A DNA stretch of 64,000 nt from Leptospira_A sp046736045 (GCF_046736045.1 NZ_CP177133.1:234938-298937), one strand, 5' to 3'. Shown: positions 42,868 to 52,496, counted from the stretch's first letter. Numbers and translations: made by a program. Notes: generated by a model not told the origin, from the letters alone.

Positions 42868-44517
42868 GTGCAATCCTTGGTTAATGTAATCTCTAAGAAA
42901 AATCGGTTGGATGTTCTTGGCAATGAAGAATACGATATTGTCATCATAGGCGGCGGTATTACGGGAGCAAATGTTCTTTGGGATGCTTCTCTCAGAGGTT
43001 TCAAAGCCTTGCTTTTGGAAAAAAACGACTACGCTTCCGGAACTACGCAAGCAACTTCAAAATTGATTCATGGCGGACTTCGGTATCTTAAAAATTTGGA
43101 ATTCGGTTTGGTTCGTGAGTCATTACGGGAAAGAAGAATCCTTGCCAAAATTTCACCTCATGCGGTTCGAACCTTAGGGTTTATCGTTCCGTTGTATTCA
43201 CATACTGCACGTTATGTTCTGAAAGCCGGTATGGAATTGTACAATTTACTTTCTTATGATAGAAACTCGGATATTTCAAGTGATCGGTTGATTCCCCGTT
43301 ATCATTGGAATTCTCTTGCTGAAACAATTTATAAAACTCCTTCTGCAAATAGAGAAGAACTGATCGGCTCCTATCAATATTACGATTATGCAAACATAAA
43401 TCCCGAACGTCATACTTCCGAATTCATTTCCTCTGCCAAAGAACGCGGTGGTCATGCTTTTAATTATACAGAAGTGAAGTTTATCAGAAAACAAAATAGA
43501 GCGGGTTATATCATCGGGGTTTACGATAAAGTAACCGGCAAAGAAAAAACGATTCTATGCAAAACTGTAGTCAATAGTGCGGGACCTTGGGCGGATTTGA
43601 TTGAATCCATCGCAGGTGTTACTCATGAAAAGAATCTGGTTCGTTCCAAAGGAATTCATGCTGTTGTTCGGAATATTTGCAGTAAAGAATGTATCATCTT
43701 ACAAAAGAAAGACGGATCTCATTTATTTGTCATTCCTTGGAGAAATAAAACCATCATCGGAACAACGGACACTAAATACGAAGGTGACCCGAATGAATTT
43801 TCCGTCAAAGAATCCGAGATCCTGGATTTGCTTGCAGAAGTAAATCGTAGTTTCGGATTTTCCACGCTTACTTTGAAAGATGTGGATTATTATTACGGAG
43901 GACTTAGGCCTCTTGTAGAAGACCCGACGGAAAAATCGGAAACATATTCCGCTTCCAGAAAGTCGGAGATTATGCATTATGCCGAGGAAGGATTTCCCGG
44001 TTTTTTTTCAGCGTTAGGTGGTAAGTATACTACCAGTAGGTCGGTCGCTGAATCTTTAGTCGATCGAATCACCGAATATCTACCGAATTCAGCAAGGCCT
44101 TGTTCCACTCATTTGGAGCCTTTACTCGGCGGACATTATGATAATCTAAAGACGCTTACGACAGAGCTTGAAAAAAAGTTTCCGAAGATAGACGGGGAAA
44201 AAATAGAACAGATCGCCATTCGTTACGGTTCCTTGGCTCATAAGATTCTACAGAACAAACCCGGTGCCAACTTTAAACTGGCAAATGGAGAATGGATTTT
44301 TGAAGAAGAAATATTCCATATTTTAGAAAATGATGATATTGTTTCCGCTACTGATTTTTATTTCAGACGATCGGGAGTGGGAACAATAGGTGCTTTGGAT
44401 GTTAAAACAAATCAATTGTTAATTGCAAGAATCGCCAAACAATTGTATTGGGATAAAAAAAGAACTGCATTCGAATCCAAACTTGTAGATCAGCGATATA
44501 TTTGGGCGAAAGGTTGA
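42868..44517 (+). CDS. glpD: Glycerol-3-phosphate dehydrogenase (FAD)
   Basis: 549 residues. The FAD Rossmann motif IIGGGITGANVLWDA (~26), TSKLIHGGLRYL (~66) and the C-terminal DAO_C region (YGSLAHKIL; DFYFRRSGVGTI) identify aerobic GlpD, which oxidises glycerol 3-phosphate to dihydroxyacetone phosphate and passes electrons to quinone. GTG 42868 directly follows the previous stop; a TTG at 42877 has a better-spaced AGGTG and may be the true start. Its product is the precursor of the AGPS substrate, a coherent operon link. Confidence 0.93.
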   Translation: MQSLVNVISKKNRLDVLGNEEYDIVIIGGGITGANVLWDASLRGFKALLLEKNDYASGTTQATSKLIHGGLRYLKNLEFGLVRESLRERRILAKISPHAVRTLGFIVPLYSHTARYVLKAGMELYNLLSYDRNSDISSDRLIPRYHWNSLAETIYKTPSANREELIGSYQYYDYANINPERHTSEFISSAKERGGHAFNYTEVKFIRKQNRAGYIIGVYDKVTGKEKTILCKTVVNSAGPWADLIESIAGVTHEKNLVRSKGIHAVVRNICSKECIILQKKDGSHLFVIPWRNKTIIGTTDTKYEGDPNEFSVKESEILDLLAEVNRSFGFSTLTLKDVDYYYGGLRPLVEDPTEKSETYSASRKSEIMHYAEEGFPGFFSALGGKYTTSRSVAESLVDRITEYLPNSARPCSTHLEPLLGGHYDNLKTLTTELEKKFPKIDGEKIEQIAIRYGSLAHKILQNKPGANFKLANGEWIFEEEIFHILENDDIVSATDFYFRRSGVGTIGALDVKTNQLLIARIAKQLYWDKKRTAFESKLVDQRYIWAKG

Positions 44518-44940
44518 ATGGCACGTATCAAATTAGAATTACCCGAAGTTTGGCATTTTTCCACAATCATTAACATTCGTATCGGCGATATTAATTTTGC
44601 AGGACATCTTGCACATGATGCCATTCTTTCCTTGGTTCATGAATCAAGGGCACTTCTATTTCATGATAACGGTTGGGGAGAACTCGACGTAGAAGGAAAA
44701 GGTATCGTAGTTGCCGATGTAGTGATCACCTATGCGAATGAAGCCTTCTTTCGGGATATTTTACGATTTGATCTGGCAGTGACTGAATTTACCAAGAAGG
44801 GCTGTGATATTTATTATAGAATCATCAGAGTGGGCGATGAAAAAGAAATCGCCAGAGCCAAAACAGGAATTGTTTTTTTTAATTACGAAGAAAGAAAACC
44901 GGCAGAGGTTCCATCCGGTTTTGTGAAGCGGTTTACTTAA
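44518..44940 (+). CDS. 4HBT-type acyl-CoA thioesterase
   Basis: 140 residues, hotdog fold with the 4-hydroxybenzoyl-CoA-thioesterase-like GDINFAGHLAHDAILSLVHESR (~res 21-42). It starts right after the glpD stop and ends in an 8-bp convergent overlap with meaB. It may release fatty acids, which could be reduced to fatty alcohol for ether-lipid synthesis; that link is inferred from the operon. Confidence 0.85.
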   Translation: MARIKLELPEVWHFSTIINIRIGDINFAGHLAHDAILSLVHESRALLFHDNGWGELDVEGKGIVVADVVITYANEAFFRDILRFDLAVTEFTKKGCDIYYRIIRVGDEKEIARAKTGIVFFNYEERKPAEVPSGFVKRFT

Positions 44941-45916
44941 TATAACTTTGTACCAATTGCAGAATTTTATCTTCTTCTTCTTCATATAAAACTTTCGATT
45001 GTGTTTTTTCCAAGATATTTCCCAAACGAACGGTTTGGTTTGGCGACTTATTTGCTTCATTCCAAACGCGGAGTCCCCAATGACCGAACTCCGCAACAAG
45101 CCATTTTTTCAATTGGGTTTTGGTTTCATAGTTTTTATCTTTGCGTTTGTTATAACTTAAGATATAGGACAACAGTTCCTTTACTCCGGTACGTTTAACG
45201 ACGGATGTCTTGAAGATCGGAGGGAGATTTTGATCGGGAAGTATATCTTTGATAAACTCAAGAGTTGTTTGCAGCATGTAATAACTGGAATTTGCAAGTG
45301 ACTCTTCGTCGCATTTGTTAATAATGAATGCATCCGGGACTTCCATAATCCCGCTTTTCATAAATTGAACCTGGTCCCCACCTAATGGCTGCATTACTAG
45401 AAAAGATACATCTGAAATTAAAGAGACCGCGATTTCATTTTGACCGATTCCCACCGTTTCTACAAAAACATAATCGAATATATTTCTTAAAAAACGAATC
45501 ACATGGTAGGTATACGGGTTTAAACCACCTAACTCCAGTTGAGAGGGTTGCGATCGAAAATAAATTCTATTTTCCCTTCTCGGAAGTACAACTCTGGTTC
45601 TGTCTCCTAAAATCGAACCTCCGCTGATATTGGAGGAGGGGTCAATGGCAACGATTGCCATTTTTTTGTTAGGTGCCATTGAGAGAAAATCTTTGCAGAT
45701 TTCGCCGAGTAGGGATGATTTGCCCGCACCGGGAGTTCCTGTGATCCCTATAGTCAGGCCTTCTTCTTTGCCTTGATTTCTTTTTGTCAGTTCTGAAAAT
45801 AACTGTTTTCTAAAGTCTAAGTTTTTTGCTGTTTCGATTTTGGAGATGATTTGCGCTATGGGATATTTTTCTCCGGAATAAGCATAATCAATCAATTCTA
45901 ATAAATCTTTTTCCAT
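44933..45916 (-). CDS. meaB: MeaB-type GTPase chaperone of B12 mutase
   Basis: 327 residues of the ArgK/MeaB P-loop GTPase family: Walker A GTPGAGKSSLL, switch region DPSSNISGGSILGDRTR, VETVGIGQNE, and NKCDEE. MeaB guards and reloads adenosylcobalamin mutases. Its ATG overlaps the response-regulator stop by 1 nt. It closes the operon meaA, response regulator-PP2C, meaB. Confidence 0.94.
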   Translation of the reverse strand: MEKDLLELIDYAYSGEKYPIAQIISKIETAKNLDFRKQLFSELTKRNQGKEEGLTIGITGTPGAGKSSLLGEICKDFLSMAPNKKMAIVAIDPSSNISGGSILGDRTRVVLPRRENRIYFRSQPSQLELGGLNPYTYHVIRFLRNIFDYVFVETVGIGQNEIAVSLISDVSFLVMQPLGGDQVQFMKSGIMEVPDAFIINKCDEESLANSSYYMLQTTLEFIKDILPDQNLPPIFKTSVVKRTGVKELLSYILSYNKRKDKNYETKTQLKKWLVAEFGHWGLRVWNEANKSPNQTVRLGNILEKTQSKVLYEEEEDKILQLVQSYIK

Positions 45917-47067
45917 TACTTTCCTGCGTAATCAATTACAACCCAGGTAATATCATCTTCAAATTGATTTTTGTTGGAGAACTTTTTCAGACTCTCGATC
46001 AACTTTAAAGAGAGTGATACCAACGGTTTTTCTTTATTATGGATCAAAAATTTTTTCCATTCTTCATTTTCATACGGAATGCCCGCTTCATTTTCCGTTT
46101 CGGTAATTCCATCCGTAAATAAAATAATCCGGTCTCCTTTGAGCAAAGAAAATTCGCCTTCTTGGAATGGTTTTTTTTTCAGATCGTAATTGATTCCGAG
46201 AGGCGCCCCTTTTGTGCTCAGTTCAATGAACTCATCCTTGGAGCGACGATGGATTAGAATAGGGGGATGGCCTGCACTTGAATATTGAATTAAACCTTTC
46301 TCGGGAAATAAACGTAAGATAGCGGCAGTCGCAAACATTCCGTTTGCTCCTCGTTCTGCGACCGCTTGGTCCATGATCCTTAAAATTTCAGCTAGGCTGT
46401 AATTGAATTGATTTGTATATTGAGTCGTCATTTTTAAAATGGATGCGACAAAAGCTCCCGGGACTCCATGTCCTGACACATCGGCGATAAAAAAATCGCA
46501 ATAATCTTTCATCTCATTGAAGTCATAATAATCTCCGCCTACTTTATCCAATGGTTCATAAGTGCTATGAATCGAATAACCGGGAATAGTCGGTGCACTG
46601 ATAGGTAATAACTTCTTTTGGATCAATCTCGCGATATCCAACTCTCTTTCGATTGTTTTGTTCCGTTGTTTGAGTAAATTATGATACTTTCTGATTTCGA
46701 GAGCGGTGTTTACTCTTGCAAATAGTTCTTCTATATTAAAGTTTTTGGGAAGATAATCATTCGCACCCAGTTGGAGACCTTTCACAATATCTTCGGAACC
46801 TTGCATTGCGGTCACAAGGATAACGGGGAGTTCCGCTTGAGTGAGTTTGGATCTGATGATTTGTAAAACTTCCAAACCATCCATCTCCGGCATGACGATG
46901 TCGAGTAGTACTAAATCGGGCTTCCAAGAGTCTATCTTTTCTAAAGCGAGTTTGCCGTTGTCGGCCTCATCCACCTGGTAAGCATTCTTTTTTAGAATGT
47001 GGGTGATCATCTTGCGGTTGAGTTGGTTGTCCTCAACCACAAGAATTTTAAACTCGTTGTGGTTCAC
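45916..47067 (-). CDS. Response regulator with PP2C (RsbU-like) phosphatase output
   Basis: 383 residues. The receiver domain has phosphoacceptor Asp56 (VLLDIVMPEMDG) and Lys in YLPKNF. A coiled linker (~125-155) leads to a SpoIIE/PP2C domain (~165-380; GGDYYDFNEMKDYCDFFIADVSGHGVPGAF and DDITWVVID). It should dephosphorylate a STAS anti-sigma antagonist when activated. GTG 47067 is the only reasonable start and has no ribosome-binding site, so it is probably coupled to meaA, 6 bp upstream. A signalling gene inside a B12-mutase operon is unusual. Confidence 0.92.
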   Translation of the reverse strand: MNHNEFKILVVEDNQLNRKMITHILKKNAYQVDEADNGKLALEKIDSWKPDLVLLDIVMPEMDGLEVLQIIRSKLTQAELPVILVTAMQGSEDIVKGLQLGANDYLPKNFNIEELFARVNTALEIRKYHNLLKQRNKTIERELDIARLIQKKLLPISAPTIPGYSIHSTYEPLDKVGGDYYDFNEMKDYCDFFIADVSGHGVPGAFVASILKMTTQYTNQFNYSLAEILRIMDQAVAERGANGMFATAAILRLFPEKGLIQYSSAGHPPILIHRRSKDEFIELSTKGAPLGINYDLKKKPFQEGEFSLLKGDRIILFTDGITETENEAGIPYENEEWKKFLIHNKEKPLVSLSLKLIESLKKFSNKNQFEDDITWVVIDYAGK

Positions 47068-47073
47068 GGTTTT

Positions 47074-49092
47074 TTAAGCGAGCGCAGGTTCGTTGGAAAT
47101 GATGTCGATCACTTTGTTCATGATAGACATCAAATCGTAATCTTTAGGTGTAAAGATCTCCTTGATTCCCATGGCTTTCAATTCATCAAAATCCGATTCA
47201 GGAATAATCCCTCCGATCACAACCGGAATTTTTGCCTTATAATGGGTAAGTTCGTCAAACAGTTGTTGTACGATTTCCTTGTGAGACCCCGATAGGATGG
47301 AGATCCCGATCACATCGGCATTTTCTTCCACTGCGGATTGAACTATATCTTCCGGTGAAAGTCGAATACCTGAGTATATCACATCAAAGCCTGCGTGTTT
47401 GGCAGAAACCGCGATCATTTCGGCGCCATTGGAATGGCCATCTAACCCCGGTTTACCGACAACGATCTTCGGTCTATGTCCGCGTGTTTTGGTAAATGCT
47501 TCCACTTTGGCACGAACATTCACTACCTTGTCTTCAGACAAAAATAGTTTTTGGCCTTCGACACCCGTAGGAGGGTTGTATTCTCCGTAAACTTCTCTCA
47601 ATGCATCCGCCCATTCTCCGGTAGTGACAAGTGCTTTTGCACAAGCAACCGAATAAGGCATCAGGTTTTTTCCGTCTTTGGCTGCTTGTTTCAAATCTTC
47701 CAAAGTTTTGTTGGCAAGTGCGGAATCCCTTCTTGTTTTCGCTTCGGCAAGAACACCTAATGTTTGTTCTGCTGATTTCGGATCAACTTTGAATACTCCT
47801 CCGTCTGCATCCGTCATCAAAGGGGACTTGATTCCTTCGGTCCAACGGTTCTTACCTACAATGATGAGTTCATTGGAATTGATTTTAGAAAGCCTTTCCG
47901 TTTGGGATTTTACCAACTGGGATTTCATATAACCGTTTTCAATAGCAACAAGCGCTCCTCCCATATCCAGGATTTTTTGGATTTCGAGTCTTGCTTGTTC
48001 CTTGAGGGAATTTACCTTTGCCTCTACAACTTTGGAGCCGTCGAACAAGTCAGGATATTCGAGTAGATCCGTTTCATACGCAAGGATTTGTTGCAAACGA
48101 AGAGACCATTGTTGGTCCCAAGGTCTTGGCAAAGAAAGCGCTTCGTTCCAAGCAGGAAGTTGCAATGCCCTGCAACGAGCTTTTCTGGAAATGGTAACTC
48201 CGATCGCTTCGATCAAAATCCGCCATGCATTGTTTTCAGGTTGTTCTTCGGTTAACCCGAGTGAGTTGACCTGAACTCCGTAACGGAAGACGCGAAATTT
48301 TTTGTTTTTAACTTTATAACGGTTAACAGTAATTTCTTCCCACATTTCGGAGAATGCGCGCATTTTGCACATCTCTTCGACGAAACGAATTCCGGCATTT
48401 ACGAAGAAAGAAATTCTCCCTACGCATTGTTCGAATTCATCTTCTGTGAAACAATTTCTTTCTTTGATGGAATCTAACACTGCAATGGCGGTCGCCAGTG
48501 CAAAAGAAAGTTCCTGTACCGGTGTTGCTCCGGCTTCTTGCAAATGATAAGAACAAATATTGGAAGGATTCCATTTCGGAATATTATGAAGCGAGTATTC
48601 ATACATATCCACGATGATTTTCATGGAGTCGCCGGGTGGATAAATGTAAGTTCCACGCGCCAGATACTCTTTGATCAAATCGTTCTGAGTTGTTCCATTC
48701 AATTTCTCTAATGGAACTCCTCTCTCTTCCGCCAAGGCAACATAGAGAGACAAGAGCCACATCGACGTTCCGTTGATCGTCATGGAAGTGTTCATCTCTT
48801 CAATGGGGATCTGGTCGAAAAGGATTCTAAAATCCTCAAGTGAATTGATCGGAACTCCTACTTTACCGATTTCCGGTTTGGAAACAGGGTGATCTGAGCT
48901 ATAACCACATTGAGTAGGTAGGTCAAAAGCGATCGAGAGTCCAGTCTGTCCTTTGGATAGGTTTTTTCGGTAAAGCTCATTGGAGGCTTTTGCATTGGTA
49001 TGACCTGCGTAGGTTCTAAAAATCCATGGTTTGTCAGGATTTGCCTGACCTTTTTCATCATGGAGGAGATAATCTTTTTTCTCCGTGGACAT
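47074..49092 (-). CDS. meaA: MeaA-type adenosylcobalamin acyl-CoA mutase
   Basis: 672 residues. The mutase barrel (FRTYAGHTNAKASNELYR; SIAFDLPTQCGYSSDHP; TIYPPGDSMKI-like region; CSYHLQEAGATPVQELSFALA) is followed by a linker and a C-terminal B12 domain with GLDGHSNGAE (His553 ligates cobalt). The overall pattern fits MeaA/ethylmalonyl-CoA mutase better than the two-subunit or MutB methylmalonyl-CoA mutases; substrate assignment is therefore likely but not certain. ATG 49092 has AGAGG upstream. Confidence 0.88.
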   Translation of the reverse strand: MSTEKKDYLLHDEKGQANPDKPWIFRTYAGHTNAKASNELYRKNLSKGQTGLSIAFDLPTQCGYSSDHPVSKPEIGKVGVPINSLEDFRILFDQIPIEEMNTSMTINGTSMWLLSLYVALAEERGVPLEKLNGTTQNDLIKEYLARGTYIYPPGDSMKIIVDMYEYSLHNIPKWNPSNICSYHLQEAGATPVQELSFALATAIAVLDSIKERNCFTEDEFEQCVGRISFFVNAGIRFVEEMCKMRAFSEMWEEITVNRYKVKNKKFRVFRYGVQVNSLGLTEEQPENNAWRILIEAIGVTISRKARCRALQLPAWNEALSLPRPWDQQWSLRLQQILAYETDLLEYPDLFDGSKVVEAKVNSLKEQARLEIQKILDMGGALVAIENGYMKSQLVKSQTERLSKINSNELIIVGKNRWTEGIKSPLMTDADGGVFKVDPKSAEQTLGVLAEAKTRRDSALANKTLEDLKQAAKDGKNLMPYSVACAKALVTTGEWADALREVYGEYNPPTGVEGQKLFLSEDKVVNVRAKVEAFTKTRGHRPKIVVGKPGLDGHSNGAEMIAVSAKHAGFDVIYSGIRLSPEDIVQSAVEENADVIGISILSGSHKEIVQQLFDELTHYKAKIPVVIGGIIPESDFDELKAMGIKEIFTPKDYDLMSIMNKVIDIISNEPALA

Positions 49093-49128
49093 TTCGTGCC
49101 TCTTTTACTGAAATTCTAAGTATAAAGC

Positions 49129-49148
49129 AAAATATTCTGGAATATTTT
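49129..49148. promoter_or_regulatory. 20-bp dyad in meaA divergent region
   Basis: AAAATATTC-TG-GAATATTTT has perfect 9-bp arms, 36 bp upstream of the meaA start codon and before the rightward membrane-protein gene. Likely an operator for one or both; the regulator is unknown. Confidence 0.45.
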
Positions 49149-49196
49149 CACCTAAAATTTATGAAAGGACAGGGCTATTTTCTTGTCCATCTGATA

Positions 49197-50528
49197 ATGC
49201 GCGAACCAAAACCCTTCCAGCTACTTCCCTTCCTTTTGAGTGTTTTGCTTCTATCCATCGGATTCACCATCTTTTCCCTCTTTCGCCCTTTTCCTTTGGA
49301 AGAGACCGAATGGGAGTTTTTGGCAAATCTGAGAGCTCTCACGGAAGAGGGCGGATTTTACTCAGGCCAGGAGCCGCTTCCTTTTCTGATCTTGGTGTTT
49401 TGGAAAAAGATTTCAGGACTTAATTACATTCCCGCATTTCTTTCGTTAACTTCTCTGTTTTATAGTTTGTTCCTGCATCTGTTTTTACTTCTGTTGAGAA
49501 GAGAAGCTTGGAACCGCAATCATTACTTGTTTATTTTTCTTGCGGGATTTTTGCCTTATTCATACGGATTTCCGACTTCTCATTTTCCCGAGACAGTATG
49601 TTTAGTATTTATCCTTTTGGTATTTCTTACATTCCGGTTTGAAAAGATTTCGGATCTGATTGTATTTCCGACTTTGACTCTACTTGCTTTCTTATCCAGC
49701 TTCACTATGTTCTATTTGGGATTTTCCTTTTTTGTGCTTTTTAGTACGATCCGAGGTGCGAGAAAACAGGCACAGAGGACCTCCGTATTTTATAAAAAAA
49801 GAAACGTTCCTTTTATTTTCCTTTGGTCGTATCTTTTATTTTTCTTTATCAGTTTATTTTTAATTTCTTATTTTGATTTTTTCGGTAGCGGATCGATTGC
49901 TTATTTGTTCTCCCAGTGGTTTGGAGAAACAAAACAAATCATTCTGCCTGTGCTTGTGATCAGTGCAGGTCATATCCTTCTGAAAACGGAAAAAGAACTC
50001 AATACCTATACCGCATCTGTGGTAACCGTTCTACTCATTGGAGTTTCCATATTTTTCATTTATCGGGATTTGACAAAAACGGAAAAAGAACCTTGGGATC
50101 TTCGCATCAGTAGCCTAACAAAAGCATACGGTCAAGCCGCGATTTTGAAATCGGATCCTCTCTATTTGCAAAAAGAGTTTTCGTATGCCTTGTATTTCGC
50201 CACTGAAACAAAAACCAAGTTTTATAAAACGAAAGAACTTAGCCCTAAAAGTTTCATTTATATAACAGGGATTTGGCCCCAAGATGTTCTGCTGATTCAA
50301 AAATCCCTTTTAGGTAAAAAAGGAGGGCGGCTTTCGGGACTTGTCCCGTTAGGAGATGACGCAATCCTCATCCAAAAATCCCTACTGGATCGGATCAAAC
50401 CTTATGGAAGCCTGGATTTTCTCTCTAAAAAAGTGAACGATCATTGGGAAACGTTCCCTGTGATTTCTCTTTACGATTCGTATCTCAAAAGTATGCAAAA
50501 TCGATTTGGTTTTCTGTCCTTTTTTTAA
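49197..50528 (+). CDS. Polytopic membrane protein of unknown function
   Basis: About 443 residues from ATG 49197 (ATG 49161 is possible; the reading frame extends back over meaA but that is not meaningful). Roughly nine hydrophobic segments fill residues 10-300 (FLLSVLLLSIGFTIFSLF; YLFIFLAGFLPYSY). A soluble C-terminal domain of ~150 residues follows. The layout resembles GT-C-type or glycan-related membrane proteins but no motif confirms it. Confidence 0.75.
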   Translation: MREPKPFQLLPFLLSVLLLSIGFTIFSLFRPFPLEETEWEFLANLRALTEEGGFYSGQEPLPFLILVFWKKISGLNYIPAFLSLTSLFYSLFLHLFLLLLRREAWNRNHYLFIFLAGFLPYSYGFPTSHFPETVCLVFILLVFLTFRFEKISDLIVFPTLTLLAFLSSFTMFYLGFSFFVLFSTIRGARKQAQRTSVFYKKRNVPFIFLWSYLLFFFISLFLISYFDFFGSGSIAYLFSQWFGETKQIILPVLVISAGHILLKTEKELNTYTASVVTVLLIGVSIFFIYRDLTKTEKEPWDLRISSLTKAYGQAAILKSDPLYLQKEFSYALYFATETKTKFYKTKELSPKSFIYITGIWPQDVLLIQKSLLGKKGGRLSGLVPLGDDAILIQKSLLDRIKPYGSLDFLSKKVNDHWETFPVISLYDSYLKSMQNRFGFLSFF

Positions 50529-50583
50529 ACCTTTTCCGCTAATGTTTTTCTTTTTTCGTCTGATAATTTCATAGAAGAACGAA

Positions 50584-52071
50584 ATGAATACCTCCCGAAG
50601 TTTGACCGATCTATTATCTCTTCAAGTTGATTCCGCTTTGGAATTGGATGAAGAAGGTATTTGGAAGGAAAATGCAAATCTTCCCCAAGGGAAATTTTTT
50701 GACCATTGCAAACTCACTTCGGGACAACCGGTTTATTTGAATTGGCGAGAAGTCCATAAAAATGAATTTTTTCATCATTTGAAAAATTTGGGTTCCAATG
50801 CAAATCCTGAAAAATGGTTTTATTTTGAAACGGATTCTCTCGGAGAGGAAATATCTTTTTTACTGACTCTTTCCCAACTGGAAAGCAGTTCGGATCTGAT
50901 TCTTTTTGCAACGGAAATCCCTCTCTCCGCACTCACTCATGTCAAAAACAAATTGAATTTAAGCATAAGTGATCAGGTTCAGGAAAGTGAAGAAAAGTTC
51001 AGAAAAACTTTTTATAATTCCTCTATAGGTATTGCTTTGGTTTCACCTGTTGGGAATTGGATCGATGTGAACGATGCCGTTTGTATTATGTTAGGTTATT
51101 CCAGGGAAGAATTGAAGGCGCTTACGTTCCAAGACATCACTCATATGGAAGATTTGGGAGCGGATCTGGAGTTACTCGGTCAGACATTACAGGGCGGAAT
51201 CTCTTCTTATAATTTGGAAAAACGATACATTCATAAAAATGGTAAAATCGTACACGCGTTATTATCCGTTTCTTTGGTGCGCTCTACGCAAGGGGAGCCC
51301 AAGTTTTTCATCTCCCAACTGATCAATATGACCGAAACCAAAGAATTGTTTTTGGATTTGGAAAGAAAGAACCTGCTTTTGGAAGCTACATCTTCCGATT
51401 TGGAAAAGAAGATTGATCAGCTTGAAGAATTCAACCGTATCGTAGCGCATAACCTTCGTGGTTCGATCGGGAACGTAGTTTCTCTTGTTGCATTATTGAA
51501 AGACGGAGGAGTGGATGTGGATACAAAGGAAGTCACCGGACTTCTTGATGATTCCAGTCGTGCTGTTCTTGAAAATCTTCAGAATTTGATGAAGGTATTG
51601 GAAGTCAGGGCAAACCACGGAGTACAATTTGAAGAATTGAATTTTCAGAAATCACTCCAATCCGTTTTATCCATTCTTTCGGGAATCATCCGGAACAAGC
51701 GGGCCAAAATTTCCTATGAATTCGAAGTTCCTACTGTGCTTTATCCCAAGGTCTATCTGGAAAGTATATTTTACAATCTATTGGACAACGCACTGAAATA
51801 TACCAAACCGGATTTAGAACCAAAAATCGTCATTCGCACTTATAAAGAAAATGACAAAACCGTTTTATCCGTCCAAGATAATGGACTTGGAATCAATTTG
51901 AAAATTTACGAGGATCAGATTTTTAAATATAAAAAAATCTTTCATCGGGGATTTGAAAGCAATGGAGTGGGTTTGTTTATGACAAAAAATCAAATAGAAA
52001 CTTTTGGCGGTTCAATAGACGTACAAAGCAAAGTAAACGAAGGTTCAACTTTCATGGTGAAATTTGTATGA
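50584..52071 (+). CDS. PAS sensor histidine kinase
   Basis: 495 residues, no membrane helix. A poorly defined N-terminal domain (~1-130) is followed by PAS (~135-255, FRKTFYNSSIGIALVSPVG) and a coiled segment. The dimerisation domain has His289 in IVAHNLRGSIGN, a slightly unusual H-box. HATPase_c has NLLDNALKYT, DNGLGI and GVGLFMTKN. It overlaps the CheY-like gene by 4 nt; these two are a likely cognate pair. Confidence 0.92.
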   Translation: MNTSRSLTDLLSLQVDSALELDEEGIWKENANLPQGKFFDHCKLTSGQPVYLNWREVHKNEFFHHLKNLGSNANPEKWFYFETDSLGEEISFLLTLSQLESSSDLILFATEIPLSALTHVKNKLNLSISDQVQESEEKFRKTFYNSSIGIALVSPVGNWIDVNDAVCIMLGYSREELKALTFQDITHMEDLGADLELLGQTLQGGISSYNLEKRYIHKNGKIVHALLSVSLVRSTQGEPKFFISQLINMTETKELFLDLERKNLLLEATSSDLEKKIDQLEEFNRIVAHNLRGSIGNVVSLVALLKDGGVDVDTKEVTGLLDDSSRAVLENLQNLMKVLEVRANHGVQFEELNFQKSLQSVLSILSGIIRNKRAKISYEFEVPTVLYPKVYLESIFYNLLDNALKYTKPDLEPKIVIRTYKENDKTVLSVQDNGLGINLKIYEDQIFKYKKIFHRGFESNGVGLFMTKNQIETFGGSIDVQSKVNEGSTFMVKFV

Positions 52072-52496
52072 TTACGGTTAGCGAAGAAAAAAAAATCAAT
52101 TCCATATGCATCATTGATGATGATATTGTTTATCAGGTATTGGCCAGTAAGATCATTCGTTCGACGGAGCTTGTTTCCGAGATCATGCAGTTTTATGATG
52201 GAGAAGAAGCTCTTACTTTCTTTCAGGAAAATTCTGAAAACGATAATGTTTGGCCGGAGATTATTTTTCTGGATTTGAATATGCCTTATATGGACGGTTG
52301 GCAGTTTTTAGAACAATTTGCCGATAGAGGATTTCATAATAAAAAGGTTTCCGTTATTTATATCGTATCTTCTTCCAATAGCGAGATCGACAAACAAAAA
52401 GCCAAAGAGTTTTCCGAAGTGACCGGATATTACATTAAACCGGTGTTAAAGGAAGATTATTTGAAAATTTTCAGCAACTACCTTGATTCAAACTGA
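52068..52496 (+). CDS. Single-domain response regulator (CheY-like)
   Basis: 142 residues, receiver domain only, with the acidic pocket IDDD (~17-19), Asp69 in IIFLDLNMPYMDGW and Lys in YYIKPV. No output domain, so it acts by protein contact. Overlaps the kinase gene by 4 nt and the convergent transglycosylase gene by 9 bp. Confidence 0.93.
   Translation: MITVSEEKKINSICIIDDDIVYQVLASKIIRSTELVSEIMQFYDGEEALTFFQENSENDNVWPEIIFLDLNMPYMDGWQFLEQFADRGFHNKKVSVIYIVSSSNSEIDKQKAKEFSEVTGYYIKPVLKEDYLKIFSNYLDSN

Noticed and set aside
47074..49092. Call as classical methylmalonyl-CoA mutase (MutB)
   Set aside because: Single-chain 672-residue layout and sequence blocks fit the MeaA/ethylmalonyl-CoA mutase branch better.
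49026..49196. Upstream in-frame extension of the rightward membrane protein over meaA
   Set aside because: It runs antisense through the meaA start and adds a hydrophilic stretch with no ribosome-binding site before a typical membrane-protein start.
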